NCBI RefSeq assembly: GCF_030056735.1
Contig: NZ_JASHKN010000008.1
Location: 1-64,000 of the forward strand
Source: Rhodococcus sp. IEGM 1409
GTDB taxonomy: Bacteria > Actinomycetota > Actinomycetes > Mycobacteriales > Mycobacteriaceae
Reading direction: 5' to 3'
Length of the DNA stretch: 64,000 bases
This document shows positions 50,134 to 60,229 of this stretch, piece after piece (position 1 is the first letter of the stretch; every line of letters begins with the position of its first letter). The notes under the pieces were generated by a model. That model had not been told where the DNA came from. It worked only from the letters and a program-made list of their open reading frames with translations, and ran no database searches. A program made the position numbers and the translations under genes.

Positions 50134-51234
50134 GTGTCTGCAGAAGCTGTGGAGAAGAAGGGCCCGCTCGCGGGCATTCGGATCGTGGAATTCGCTGGAT
50201 TGGGACCGGGCCCGCACGCCGCGACGCTGTTGGCGGACATGGGTGCCGACATCGTCATCGTGCAGCGCGCAGGGCAGATTCCGCAGGACTCGAACGCAAC
50301 CGACCAGATCAAGCGCGGCCGCCGCATCATCGAGGCCAACCTGAAGGACCCGGCAGACGTCGCCAAGGTGCTCGATCTCCTGGGTCGCGCCGACGTCTTG
50401 ATCGAGGGTTTCCGCCCCGGCGTGATGGAACGCATGGGACTCGGACCCGACGTGGTGTCGGAGCGCAATCCGCGTCTCGTCTACGGCCGCATGACGGGCT
50501 GGGGTCAGGAAGGCCCGCTCGCCAACGCTGCCGGTCACGACATCAACTACATCTCACTGACCGGTGTCCTCAACGCCATCGGACGCAAGGGTGAACGCCC
50601 CGTTCCGCCGCTCAACATGGTCGGCGATTTCGGCGGCGGTTCCATGTTCCTGATCTTCGGCATTCTGTCGGCTCTCGTCGAACGCTCGACGTCCGGTAAG
50701 GGCCAGGTCGTCGACGCAGCGATGGTCGACGGTACCCTCGCGCTCTCACACATGATGTGGGCATTCCGAGGTCGCGGCGTGTGGTCCGACGAGCGTGGCG
50801 TCAACCTCCTCGACACCGGCGCCCCGTTCTACGACACCTATGAGACCTCCGACGGCAAGTACATGGCCGTCGGATCCATCGAACCGCAGTTCTACGCACT
50901 GTTGCTCGAGGGCCTAGAACTCGATCCGGCGACCCTCCCCCACCAGATGGACACGTCCAAGTGGGACGACATGAAGAATCTCTTCACCGAAAAGTTCTTG
51001 TCCAAGACTCGCGACGAGTGGGCCAAGATCTTCCTCGGCACCGACGCCTGCGTCTCGCCGGTCCTGACGTTCGCCGAGGCTCCGTCGAACGAACACATCG
51101 CGGCCCGCGGTTCGCTCATCGAACTCGACGGCGTCACCCAGCACGCACCGGCACCGCGCTTCTCGCGCACGCCCACCACGACGCCCGCCGCCCCGGCGCG
51201 TGAGGCAACGGATATCGACACGGTCTGGACCTAG
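50134..51234 (+). CDS. CoA transferase family III, alpha-methylacyl-CoA racemase-like
   Basis: A 366-residue CaiB/BaiF-fold protein with GPLAGIRIVEFAGLGPGPHA, MLADMGADIV-type, RPGVMERMGLGPD and GRMTGWGQEGPLANAAGHDINYI segments. These match mycobacterial Mcr, the alpha-methylacyl-CoA racemase of branched-chain lipid and sterol side-chain breakdown. HDINY holds the active-site pair (His, Asp) expected for racemases. The GTG at 50134 has GGGAG 5 bases upstream. It follows the ABC exporter by about 107 bases. Confidence 0.9.
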   Translation: MSAEAVEKKGPLAGIRIVEFAGLGPGPHAATLLADMGADIVIVQRAGQIPQDSNATDQIKRGRRIIEANLKDPADVAKVLDLLGRADVLIEGFRPGVMERMGLGPDVVSERNPRLVYGRMTGWGQEGPLANAAGHDINYISLTGVLNAIGRKGERPVPPLNMVGDFGGGSMFLIFGILSALVERSTSGKGQVVDAAMVDGTLALSHMMWAFRGRGVWSDERGVNLLDTGAPFYDTYETSDGKYMAVGSIEPQFYALLLEGLELDPATLPHQMDTSKWDDMKNLFTEKFLSKTRDEWAKIFLGTDACVSPVLTFAEAPSNEHIAARGSLIELDGVTQHAPAPRFSRTPTTTPAAPAREATDIDTVWT

Positions 51235-51242
51235 GGCCTTCG

Positions 51243-51292
51243 GCCCCGTGCGTGGTTAAGGAGTCCCGAGACTCCCTAACCGCGCACGGGGC
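51243..51292. terminator. Bidirectional terminator
   Basis: A 23-bp near-perfect stem around a CCGA loop fills the gap between the stops of the CoA transferase (51234) and the convergent methyltransferase (51294). It is flanked by another small GGGCCTTCGGCCC hairpin. Confidence 0.88.
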
Positions 51293-51293
51293 G

Positions 51294-52397
51294 TCAGCCC
51301 AACCTGTAGAACCTGAACATCTCGTGCTCGATCGGCAGCACGTCCACCCGCTCGAAACCTGCTGCCTTGGCATAGCTTTCGAGTGTCGAGTGCCTCATCA
51401 CCGTCCCGGTAGCAATGCTCCCCGGATGCGAAAGACTGTCCGGCAAGCAACAGGTCAGCGAAAAGCCGTACAGCAATTGCTCGATCGGGCCCGCCTCGGG
51501 ATCGAATGCATCCGCCGTTCGTTCGTCCATCACGATCACCGGAGCGCCCGGCTGGGCAATCGCCCGAGCCGTGGACAGAAATCCCACCGGATCCGGTACA
51601 TCGTGGAGGCACTCGAAAGCAAACACGGCATCGTAGGTCCCGGCATCGGCTCGGCCGGTCTCCGGAGCTTGGCCGGCAACGTCGACCAAAGAGAAATGCA
51701 CGCGGTCGTCCACCCCGCGATCGTAGGCGTTGCGACGGGCAGCGTTCACCGAGGCTGCGTCGACGTCGAAGCCGTGCACCTCGATCTTCGGGTACCCGAG
51801 GGCGAGCGCGATCGACGACCAGCCCTCCCCCATTCCGAGATCAGCGACCTGTCCGCCGCCGACAAGAATGGCGTGCAGGTCGGTGATTACAGGCAGGAAT
51901 TGCTGACAGAGCTGCTGGAGATACAACGGCCGGTTCAGCAGTGCCTGGCCCTCGCGAGCGTCCGGTCCCATCGATTCCCACGTGACTCCGCCGCCATGAC
52001 GATAGGCGTCCAGTAGACGTGGCATCGACCCTGTCGTCGCGACGAACAGCCTCGCCAGCGGTGTCAGGAACAGCAGGTTTTCGTCGTCGACCAACACTTC
52101 GGCGTGGGCCGGCGACAGGCTGTACCGACGATTGGCATCCGAATTGACGTCCACATATCCGGCCACGGCCTGCTGCTCGAGCCACTCCCGCGCGTACCTT
52201 TCGACGGTCCCCGTCCGGTCCGCCAGCTCCGTCGACGTGAGCGGGCCGTGATCGCTCAGCACGCGGTACCAGCCCAACCGGTCGCCCAGATACACAGCCT
52301 GCAGCTCCGACGCGCCGAGTGTGGCCGCGAACAATCGTTCTGCCAGCGCCTCCGCCGCACTGGTTCCCGCTGCGCCTGTACCGTCTACGACCGTCAT
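51294..52397 (-). CDS. SAM-dependent methyltransferase with N-terminal winged helix
   Basis: A 367-residue protein. Residues about 20-110 form a winged-helix dimerisation domain like that of O-methyltransferases (LGDRLGWYRVLSDHGPLTSTELADRTG, pattern only). A class I methyltransferase domain follows, with motif I VADLGMGEGWSSIALAL and FAFECLHDVPDP. A small-molecule O- or C-methyltransferase is likely; the substrate is unknown. It stands alone between a terminator and the MocR gene. Confidence 0.86.
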   Translation of the reverse strand: MTVVDGTGAAGTSAAEALAERLFAATLGASELQAVYLGDRLGWYRVLSDHGPLTSTELADRTGTVERYAREWLEQQAVAGYVDVNSDANRRYSLSPAHAEVLVDDENLLFLTPLARLFVATTGSMPRLLDAYRHGGGVTWESMGPDAREGQALLNRPLYLQQLCQQFLPVITDLHAILVGGGQVADLGMGEGWSSIALALGYPKIEVHGFDVDAASVNAARRNAYDRGVDDRVHFSLVDVAGQAPETGRADAGTYDAVFAFECLHDVPDPVGFLSTARAIAQPGAPVIVMDERTADAFDPEAGPIEQLLYGFSLTCCLPDSLSHPGSIATGTVMRHSTLESYAKAAGFERVDVLPIEHEMFRFYRLG

Positions 52398-52444
52398 GCC
52401 TGACCTCCTGGTTTCACGCCTCTTTCAGTGTGTGTACCCAGATC

Positions 52445-53920
52445 TCAGACGACGACCATTCGTTGATCGGCCGTGTCGCGATCCGTCGCGAGAGTGTCGT
52501 ATGCAGCAGCGATGGATGCAACGCCGCGAATGAGGTCCTCAGGAGAACGCGCGTACGGCACGCGGATGAATCGTTCGAACGCGCCTTCGACGCCGAAACG
52601 CGGGCCGGCAGCGAGGAGCACTCCGAAGTTGGGTGCCACCGCCGCCAATGCCGTCGAGACGGGCGCCGACATACGCATCCAGACCGACATACCGCCGGAG
52701 CCGATGGTGGGGCGCCAGTCCGGCAGACGCTCGGCCACCGCACCGAGGAGTACTGCGCGCTGTTCGCGCAGAACTTCGCGACGCTGTTCGAGGAGCGAGC
52801 GGTCGTCGGCTAGTAGATAGGCAGCCGCGAGCTGATCCATGACGGGAGTACCGAGATCGATCGCGGCACGCGCACCGACCAACTGTGTGATGAGCGCGGC
52901 GTCGGCGCGAATCCAGCCGACACGCAGTCCACCCCACAGCGACTTCGCCGTCGAACCGATCGTCACCACTTCGGTTTTCGCAGCGCCTCTCCCATACGAG
53001 GCGACCGGCGCGGGCGGTGGTGCGTCGAGCCACAGGTCCACCATCGTCTCGTCGACGACCAGAGTCATCCGCGTTTCGTGCGCGATCTTCGCAAGTTCGG
53101 CGCGCCCGGCAGAATCCATGCAAAGTCCGGTCGGGTTGTGGAAATCGGGAATCAGGTACGCCATTCTGGCAGCGGTTTGCCTTGCTGCACTTCGAATCCC
53201 GTCGAGGTCCCAGGCTCCGGCTGCCGCGAATTCCGGCCGCACCGGTGCCGGGACCGGTCGGGCACCGTTTCGCCGAATTGCTTCCAGCGCATTGGGATAC
53301 GTCGGATGATCGACCAGCACTCGCTCGCCGGGCGAGGTGAGCACCGACAGCAACAACCGAAGCGCGTGCTGCGCGCCCGAGGTCACCATGATCTGTTCGG
53401 CGGTGGTGGGCAGACCTCGGGCCGTGTAGCGCTGCGCGATCACGTCACGCAAGTCGCCGATTCCGACCGGCTCCATCCCGTGCGTGGGCAGGTAGTTCGG
53501 AAGTTCCTGCAGCGCAGACGCATACGCAAGTTCGACCTGGGCGGCGGGAGCTGCCATCGCCGCGTAGCTGAGGTCGACGACGGGTCCACTCGGCCCCGGT
53601 TGATGGGATCGGAACATCAACCCGTTGGGCCGCGCGCCGGCTGGCAAAGCCACGGTGCTTCGCGAGCCCTGCCGGCTGATCAGATACCCCTCGTCTCGCA
53701 GCACCGAGTACGACGACGTGATCGTGGTTCGGCTGAGTTCGAGCACCGTCGCAAGTTCGCGCTCACTGGGCAGCGCGACGCCGAGCGGAACGCGACCGTC
53801 GTGCACGAGCAGGCGGATACCGTCGGCAAGCGCGCGGTACGCGGGCCTGCGTCCAGACTCTTCCTGCCAGGACCCCAGATCGCGCGCAAGCGAACGGGCA
53901 CCGAGAACTCGAGTCATCAT
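52445..53920 (-). CDS. MocR-family regulator (GntR DNA-binding + aminotransferase fold)
   Basis: A 491-residue PLP-binding transcription regulator. The N-terminal GntR winged helix has LPSERELATVLELSRTTITSSYSVLRDEGYL (about residues 50-80, shown as its pattern). The type-I aminotransferase domain contains MVTSGAQHALRLLLS, DFHNPTG and the PLP-binding lysine in GSTAKSLWGGLRVGW. Such proteins respond to vitamin B6 forms or amino compounds and usually control a divergent neighbour, here the small membrane-protein frame at 53975. A GATACT box 7 bases before the first ATG suggests a leaderless message. Confidence 0.9.
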   Translation of the reverse strand: MMTRVLGARSLARDLGSWQEESGRRPAYRALADGIRLLVHDGRVPLGVALPSERELATVLELSRTTITSSYSVLRDEGYLISRQGSRSTVALPAGARPNGLMFRSHQPGPSGPVVDLSYAAMAAPAAQVELAYASALQELPNYLPTHGMEPVGIGDLRDVIAQRYTARGLPTTAEQIMVTSGAQHALRLLLSVLTSPGERVLVDHPTYPNALEAIRRNGARPVPAPVRPEFAAAGAWDLDGIRSAARQTAARMAYLIPDFHNPTGLCMDSAGRAELAKIAHETRMTLVVDETMVDLWLDAPPPAPVASYGRGAAKTEVVTIGSTAKSLWGGLRVGWIRADAALITQLVGARAAIDLGTPVMDQLAAAYLLADDRSLLEQRREVLREQRAVLLGAVAERLPDWRPTIGSGGMSVWMRMSAPVSTALAAVAPNFGVLLAAGPRFGVEGAFERFIRVPYARSPEDLIRGVASIAAAYDTLATDRDTADQRMVVV

Positions 53921-53974
53921 GCAGTCCAGTATCGACAACTTGGCTATGTATTTCAATACCAGTCGAGTTGATCA

Positions 53975-54212
53975 TATGTCCATGACTACCTTCGCAACCC
54001 TCATCGGCATCGGCCTCTTCGTGGCACTCGTCTACTTCTTTGCCCCCGCCGAAGGTGAAGGTACCTACATTCGCCTTGAGCAGTTTCGCCTGGCAGCACC
54101 CCTCGGCGGCATCTTCCACGACGCGACTGCAGACTGCGAGAACAACTCTGTCAGAACTCGGTGCGATTGTGATCAAGGGGAAGAATTCACTGATCTCAGT
54201 CCAGTTCCATAA
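53975..54212 (+). CDS. Possible 78-residue membrane peptide
   Basis: A frame beginning MSMTTFATLIGIGLFVALVY with one clear transmembrane segment (about residues 4-24), then a Cys-containing polar tail. It is divergent from the MocR gene by 54 bases, and a perfect hairpin overlaps its stop codon. No family is recognised, and the tail composition is not strongly protein-like, so it could be a spurious or decayed frame. Confidence 0.4.
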
Positions 54213-54222
54213 AACTGGACTC
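54199..54222 (+). terminator. Terminator overlapping the membrane-peptide stop
   Basis: AGTCCAGTT and AACTGGACT form a perfect 9-bp stem around CCATAA, followed by CTTT. The stop codon of the small frame is in the loop. Confidence 0.7.
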
Positions 54223-54239
54223 TTTGCGTACCTAGAAAA

Positions 54240-54610
54240 TCTCCAGACGAGGCGCCGCACATCTTCTCTCGGATGGACCCACTCGACGGTGCTATCGACG
54301 CCTACCACCAACTGGCGCAGCAATTCGACACCTACATCCTCTCGACAGCGCCGTGGAAGAACGCCACAGCCTGGCACGACAAGGTTCTGTGGGTCCAAGA
54401 GAACCTCGGAATGGAGGAGGGCAGCGCCGCTTGCAGCGACTGATCCTCTCGCACCACAAGCACCACAAGCACCACAACCGAGGCGACTTCCTCGTCGACG
54501 ACCGCGGAGCAAACGGCGCAGACCGATTCGAGGGTGAGTGGATCAAGTTCGGCAGCACCGAGTTTCCCGACTGGAAGACCGTCACCGCACACCTGTCGAA
54601 GCTGGCTTGA
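54240..54610 (+). pseudogene. Decayed 5'(3')-nucleotidase (HAD, NT5C-like)
   Basis: Two frames read as consecutive pieces of one nucleotidase. The first (to the stop at 54441) gives APHIFSRMDPLDGAIDAYHQ, DTYILSTAPWKNATAWHDK and WVQENLGME. The second, shifted by one frame, gives RLILSHHK, RGDFLVDDRGANGADRFEGE and FPDWKTVTAHL. These are the middle and C-terminal motifs of the family. The N-terminal DxD nucleophile region (about 65 residues) is missing, and a frameshift lies between 54415 and 54440, so the gene is probably dead. A 9-bp tandem repeat (54451-54477) inserts HHKHHKHHN. Confidence 0.82.
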
Positions 54611-54614
54611 AACA

Positions 54615-54652
54615 CGAAATCCCCGCTCCTGCTTGCAGGAACGGGGATTTCG
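54615..54652. terminator. Bidirectional terminator before purA end
   Basis: CGAAATCCCCG pairs perfectly with CGGGGATTTCG, with an inner TCCTG/CAGGA stem. It lies between the nucleotidase remnant and the purA stop at 54663. The A/T-containing outer stem gives a short U-rich run on either strand. Confidence 0.85.
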
Positions 54653-54662
54653 AAGAAACGAA

Positions 54663-56906
<2,244 letters not shown>

Positions 56907-56910
<4 letters not shown>

Positions 56911-57677
56911 GAACCGGAGCAGCACGGTCGGCGGTTCGACCCAGCCCCGTCTTCCTCGGTGTAGTTGCCGTCACCGTCATCGCCGGAGTCGTCGCTTGGA
57001 ACTCGACGTGGGGTTCCATCGCGGGCCGCGCAGGTGTTTTTGTCCTCGTGGTTGCCGGCTGGGTGGTCACGCTGTGCTTGCACGAGTTTGCCCATGCGTA
57101 TCTGGCGTGGCGTCACGGAGACACCGACGTCGAGGCTCGTGGCTATCTGACGCTCAACCCGCTCAAGTACAGCCATCCGATGCTCTCCATCGGACTGCCG
57201 GTGCTGTTCATCGCGTTAGGCGGCATCGGGCTTCCCGGCGGCGCCGTGTACCTGCGCACCGGGATGTTCCCACCCAAGGTGCAGGCGCGAATATCGCTCG
57301 CCGGTCCTTTCACCAACGCCGTCGCCGCGGTGGTCCTCCTCGTCGTCATACGTACGTACGGCTCAGGGACCGAGCACCTGACCTTCTGGGCCGGCCTCAG
57401 TTTTCTGGCGTTTCTACAAGTCATGGCGACTGTGTTGAATCTGCTTCCAGTCCCCGGTCTGGACGGTTACAACGCGCTGGAGCCGTACCTCGCGCCCAAC
57501 ACGCGGCACCAACTCGAACAGTTCAAGCCGTACGGACTGCTCCTGCTGGTTGCACTCCTGTTTGTCCCGCAGATCAATGTCGTCTTCTTCGACGCGATCT
57601 ACTGGATCTTCGAACTGAGCGGTGTGTCCGACTACTACGCCATGCTCGGTAACGCCCTCATGCGTTTCTGGACGTGA
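56907..57677 (+). CDS. Site-2 protease-family zinc metalloprotease (Rv0359-like)
   Basis: A 256-residue membrane protease. The zinc-binding motif HEFAH lies in TLCLHEFAHAYLAW (near residue 60), and the second conserved motif is NLLPVPGLDGYNALEP. Five or six helices are predicted. It lacks a PDZ domain and is the short M50B type. It probably cleaves a membrane substrate; which one is unknown. It is translationally coupled to the Rv0358-like gene. Confidence 0.9.
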
Positions 57678-57744
57678 TCGAGTGCGCTGGAGGAGACTCG
57701 TGAGAGTCTGACATTTCAGATATTTCTTCTTCAGGGGAGCATCG

Positions 57745-58233
57745 ATGATTGCGACGTCATTTCAGTCCGGCGGAGTGGAGTACACCCTCACGCGGGCCGA
57801 GATTCGACACGTGGAGGCACTGATCGACTTGCTCGCCGACGACCCGATCGGGAGCACTCGGGAGACGACCAACCCCGAGGCCCGAATGATCTACGAGGAC
57901 GCGTTCAAGCGAATCGACGAGGATCCGGCACAACTCCTCGTCACCGTTCTGATCGGCGACGCGGTAATCGGCACAATGCAATTGACCTTCATACCGGGTA
58001 TGAGCCGGATGGGCGCGACGCGACTGCAGATCGAAGCCGTTCGCGTGCACGAGGATTTCCGCAGCAAGGGCATCGGCAGTTCGATGATCCGCTGGGCCTG
58101 CGAAGAAGGTGCCCGGCGGGGTGCCTTCCTGGCGCAGCTCACCTCGGATCAAACTCGCAAGGAAGCTCACGACTTCTACGAGCGACTCGGATTTGTCGCC
58201 TCCCATGTCGGGTTCAAGAAGTCACTGAGCTGA
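57745..58233 (+). CDS. GNAT-family N-acetyltransferase
   Basis: A 162-residue acyltransferase with RLQIEAVRVHEDFRSKGIGSSMIRWA (acetyl-CoA loop R-S-K-G-I-G) and the C-terminal TSDQTRKEAHDFYERLGFVASHVGFKK, shown as patterns. The substrate is unknown. GGGGAG lies 7 bases before the ATG, and a terminator follows the stop, so it is a single-gene unit. Confidence 0.9.
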   Translation: MIATSFQSGGVEYTLTRAEIRHVEALIDLLADDPIGSTRETTNPEARMIYEDAFKRIDEDPAQLLVTVLIGDAVIGTMQLTFIPGMSRMGATRLQIEAVRVHEDFRSKGIGSSMIRWACEEGARRGAFLAQLTSDQTRKEAHDFYERLGFVASHVGFKKSLS

Positions 58234-58275
58234 GGCTCATCTACGAACGGATCTGAACGCAGGAACGCAGCACAA

Positions 58276-58303
58276 GCACCGGGGCCTGGTGAAGCCCCGG
58301 TGC
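58276..58303. terminator. Terminator between acetyltransferase and HNH gene
   Basis: A 10-bp perfect stem GCACCGGGGC/GCCCCGGTGC with an 8-base loop lies between the convergent stops at 58233 and 58326. Confidence 0.85.
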
Positions 58304-58325
58304 TCGCGTATTCAGTTATGCCCGT

Positions 58326-59564
58326 TCAGGCGGCCGTCGGTGGACTGTTCCCGCCGATCGGATGCTGGAACGGGTCGATCGACATCGGCGGATAGAACAC
58401 TGTTTTCCGATCCGGGCCGATCTCCACCCGCCACTGCGTGTGATGCAGCGTCCGATGATGATGACCACACAACAAGATCAGATTGTCGAGATCCGTTGGA
58501 CCACCGTCACCCCAGTGAACAACATGATGAGCATCGCACCACCCCGACGGAGTCCCGCACCCCGGAAACGCACACCCACCATCACGGACGGCCAACGCCC
58601 GCCGCTGCGGAACCGTCGCCGTTCGCACTTCCTTACCGCACTCGAGCGGAACACCATTCTCATCCAACAAAATCCGAGTGACCGTGCAGTCGCAGGCCAA
58701 CATCCGGGCAGTATCGATGCTGATCGGGCCCACCCAATCTGCCCACGCGAACCCCAACTCTTCTGTCGACGGCAACAAGTCCTTCAAAGCCTGCATATCG
58801 GTCATGTCCTTCGCCGATGCGGTCACAGTGATGTGCGGTTTCACGCCGCCTTCGATCGGACCCAACCCCGCCCGCTCGTACCGGCGCAGCAGTTCGCAGA
58901 ACCCGTCCGCCCGCCGCAATGCCGGAGTACGAGCGTCCTTCACCCCGTCCTTCTCCGGCGTCGGCGCCGACAAACTCGACAACAACGTGATCAGACGGGC
59001 ACCGTTCACGGCATCCAAATCGCCTTTCACGCTGACTCTGCCGTACAAGCCCTTCGACGCGTAGAACTCGTTACGCTCCGAATTCTCACCCACCGGAACC
59101 CCGTCCTCGCGCTTGCCGTACTGCTTCTCGATCCGCCGAATCGCCGCCCGCACCGCATCACAATCCGCAATATTCTTCGACGCCAGATCAAGCAAAATCC
59201 CGCGAGCCTTGTCCACATCCGCCGGCGTCATGTTCTTAGGCGGATGCTGACAAAACGACGCCACCTGACGAGCCTTCAACGCATCCACCTCACCCCGCTG
59301 AAACGCAACCGCCACAACAGGTTCAAGCAACAGCAACCGCGCCAAACCGACCAGCAGACTGCACTCACCGATCTCCAAATTCGTCGAACCATGCAACCAC
59401 TGCGCGATCGCCCGAAAACCCTTCCCGACCACAGTCTCCCGAGAAAACATCTCCACAATCAACAACACCATCCGCGACTGCAACTCGTGCCGCACGCGCA
59501 CCAGATCCAGAACCTCACTCTCGAGATCCTCACCATCCAGCCGCCACGCTTCCCAACCGTCCAT
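58326..59564 (-). CDS. DUF222-HNH endonuclease protein (13E12-type)
   Basis: A 412-residue protein of the family known from mycobacterial 13E12 repeats: an N-terminal DUF222 helical domain (about 20-320) followed by a C-terminal HNH nuclease motif. The HNH part has CAFPGC, CDAHHVVHWGDGGPTDLDNL and LCGHHHRTLH, with the metal-binding His/Asn and the CxxC-type zinc ligands. These genes are multicopy in actinobacteria. A LexA-type box overlaps the promoter, so it should be induced by DNA damage. Confidence 0.92.
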   Translation of the reverse strand: MDGWEAWRLDGEDLESEVLDLVRVRHELQSRMVLLIVEMFSRETVVGKGFRAIAQWLHGSTNLEIGECSLLVGLARLLLLEPVVAVAFQRGEVDALKARQVASFCQHPPKNMTPADVDKARGILLDLASKNIADCDAVRAAIRRIEKQYGKREDGVPVGENSERNEFYASKGLYGRVSVKGDLDAVNGARLITLLSSLSAPTPEKDGVKDARTPALRRADGFCELLRRYERAGLGPIEGGVKPHITVTASAKDMTDMQALKDLLPSTEELGFAWADWVGPISIDTARMLACDCTVTRILLDENGVPLECGKEVRTATVPQRRALAVRDGGCAFPGCGTPSGWCDAHHVVHWGDGGPTDLDNLILLCGHHHRTLHHTQWRVEIGPDRKTVFYPPMSIDPFQHPIGGNSPPTAA

Positions 59565-59577
59565 ACCGAAAGTTTAA

Positions 59578-59593
59578 TCGAACACACATTCGA
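59578..59593. promoter_or_regulatory. LexA (SOS) box
   Basis: TCGAACACACATTCGA matches the actinobacterial SOS consensus TCGAAC-N4-GTTCGA at 11 of 12 specified positions. It lies 14 bases before the HNH gene ATG. The putative -10 box TAAACT (59576-59571, minus) follows directly and ends 6 bases before the ATG, so LexA binding would block a leaderless promoter. Confidence 0.82.
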
Positions 59594-59678
59594 TTCCTAG
59601 GGACATAACGGACAACTTCAAAAACAAATAACACTCGAGACCCGTTGAAGTACATCAACATTCGAGCGTGCCTAAAAC

Positions 59679-60179
59679 CTACCGCCCGCGCGATTTGTTG
59701 ACAGAAACGCGCAACTCCCCCAAAGGCACTTCACGTCCCGACTCACTCCGCACCTCGACGCGAACGCGCTCACCGGTAGCGTCGTCCGCCACCTCCAACG
59801 GTCCACCTTTTCCGCCGTGCAGATACTTGTCCCCCCACTGCATCAGCGCAAGAACTGCCGGCAGCAGGTCACTGCCCTTCTCGGTGAGCACATACTCGTG
59901 CCGCGTCCGCTTTCCAGGTTCCTTGTACGGCACACGCTCGAAGAGGCCCGCCTCAGTGAGTTCCTTCAGCCTCGCCGACGCAACCGCCTCGGTAATTCCG
60001 ACTCGCGACGCGAAGTCGTCGAAACGAGTTGTGCCGTAGTAAGCCTCTCGCAGAATCAGCATTGCGGAGCGAGTGCCGACCACTTCCATAGCCCGTCCGA
60101 TCGAGCAGTGCGTGGCCCGCCAGGCGTCGCGATCTTCGAGCACCCCGGTCAGTCGCACAGCGTCCATGGGTTTCACCAT
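59679..60179 (-). CDS. HxlR-family transcription regulator
   Basis: A 166-residue winged-helix regulator of the HxlR/MarR-like type: CSIGRAMEVVGTRSAMLILREAYYGTTRFDDF (conserved Cys near residue 25; pattern only), VASARLKELTEAGLFERVPY and RHEYVLTEKGSDLLPAV. It is divergent from an MFS pump and probably represses that pump and itself through the symmetric site between them. The start may be ATG at 60179 or 60167. Confidence 0.9.
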   Translation of the reverse strand: MVKPMDAVRLTGVLEDRDAWRATHCSIGRAMEVVGTRSAMLILREAYYGTTRFDDFASRVGITEAVASARLKELTEAGLFERVPYKEPGKRTRHEYVLTEKGSDLLPAVLALMQWGDKYLHGGKGGPLEVADDATGERVRVEVRSESGREVPLGELRVSVNKSRGR

Positions 60180-60198
60180 ACCCCCTGGCTTGCCATAA

Positions 60199-60229
60199 CC
60201 ATAGCCAGAGTCTAGATTGCTGACTATGG
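60199..60229. promoter_or_regulatory. Operator-promoter between HxlR and MFS genes
   Basis: CCATAG (60199-60204) and CTATGG (60224-60229) are inverted arms, with related CATAACCATAG and TTCATAGCC words nearby, across the 46-base divergent region. TAGATT at 60213-60218 is a plausible -10 box 7 bases before the pump ATG, and it lies between the arms. This arrangement suits repression by the HxlR protein. Confidence 0.65.

Noticed and set aside
58362-59600. 412-codon frame antisense to the DUF222-HNH gene
   Set aside because: Arg/His-rich shadow; the HNH gene on the other strand is clear.
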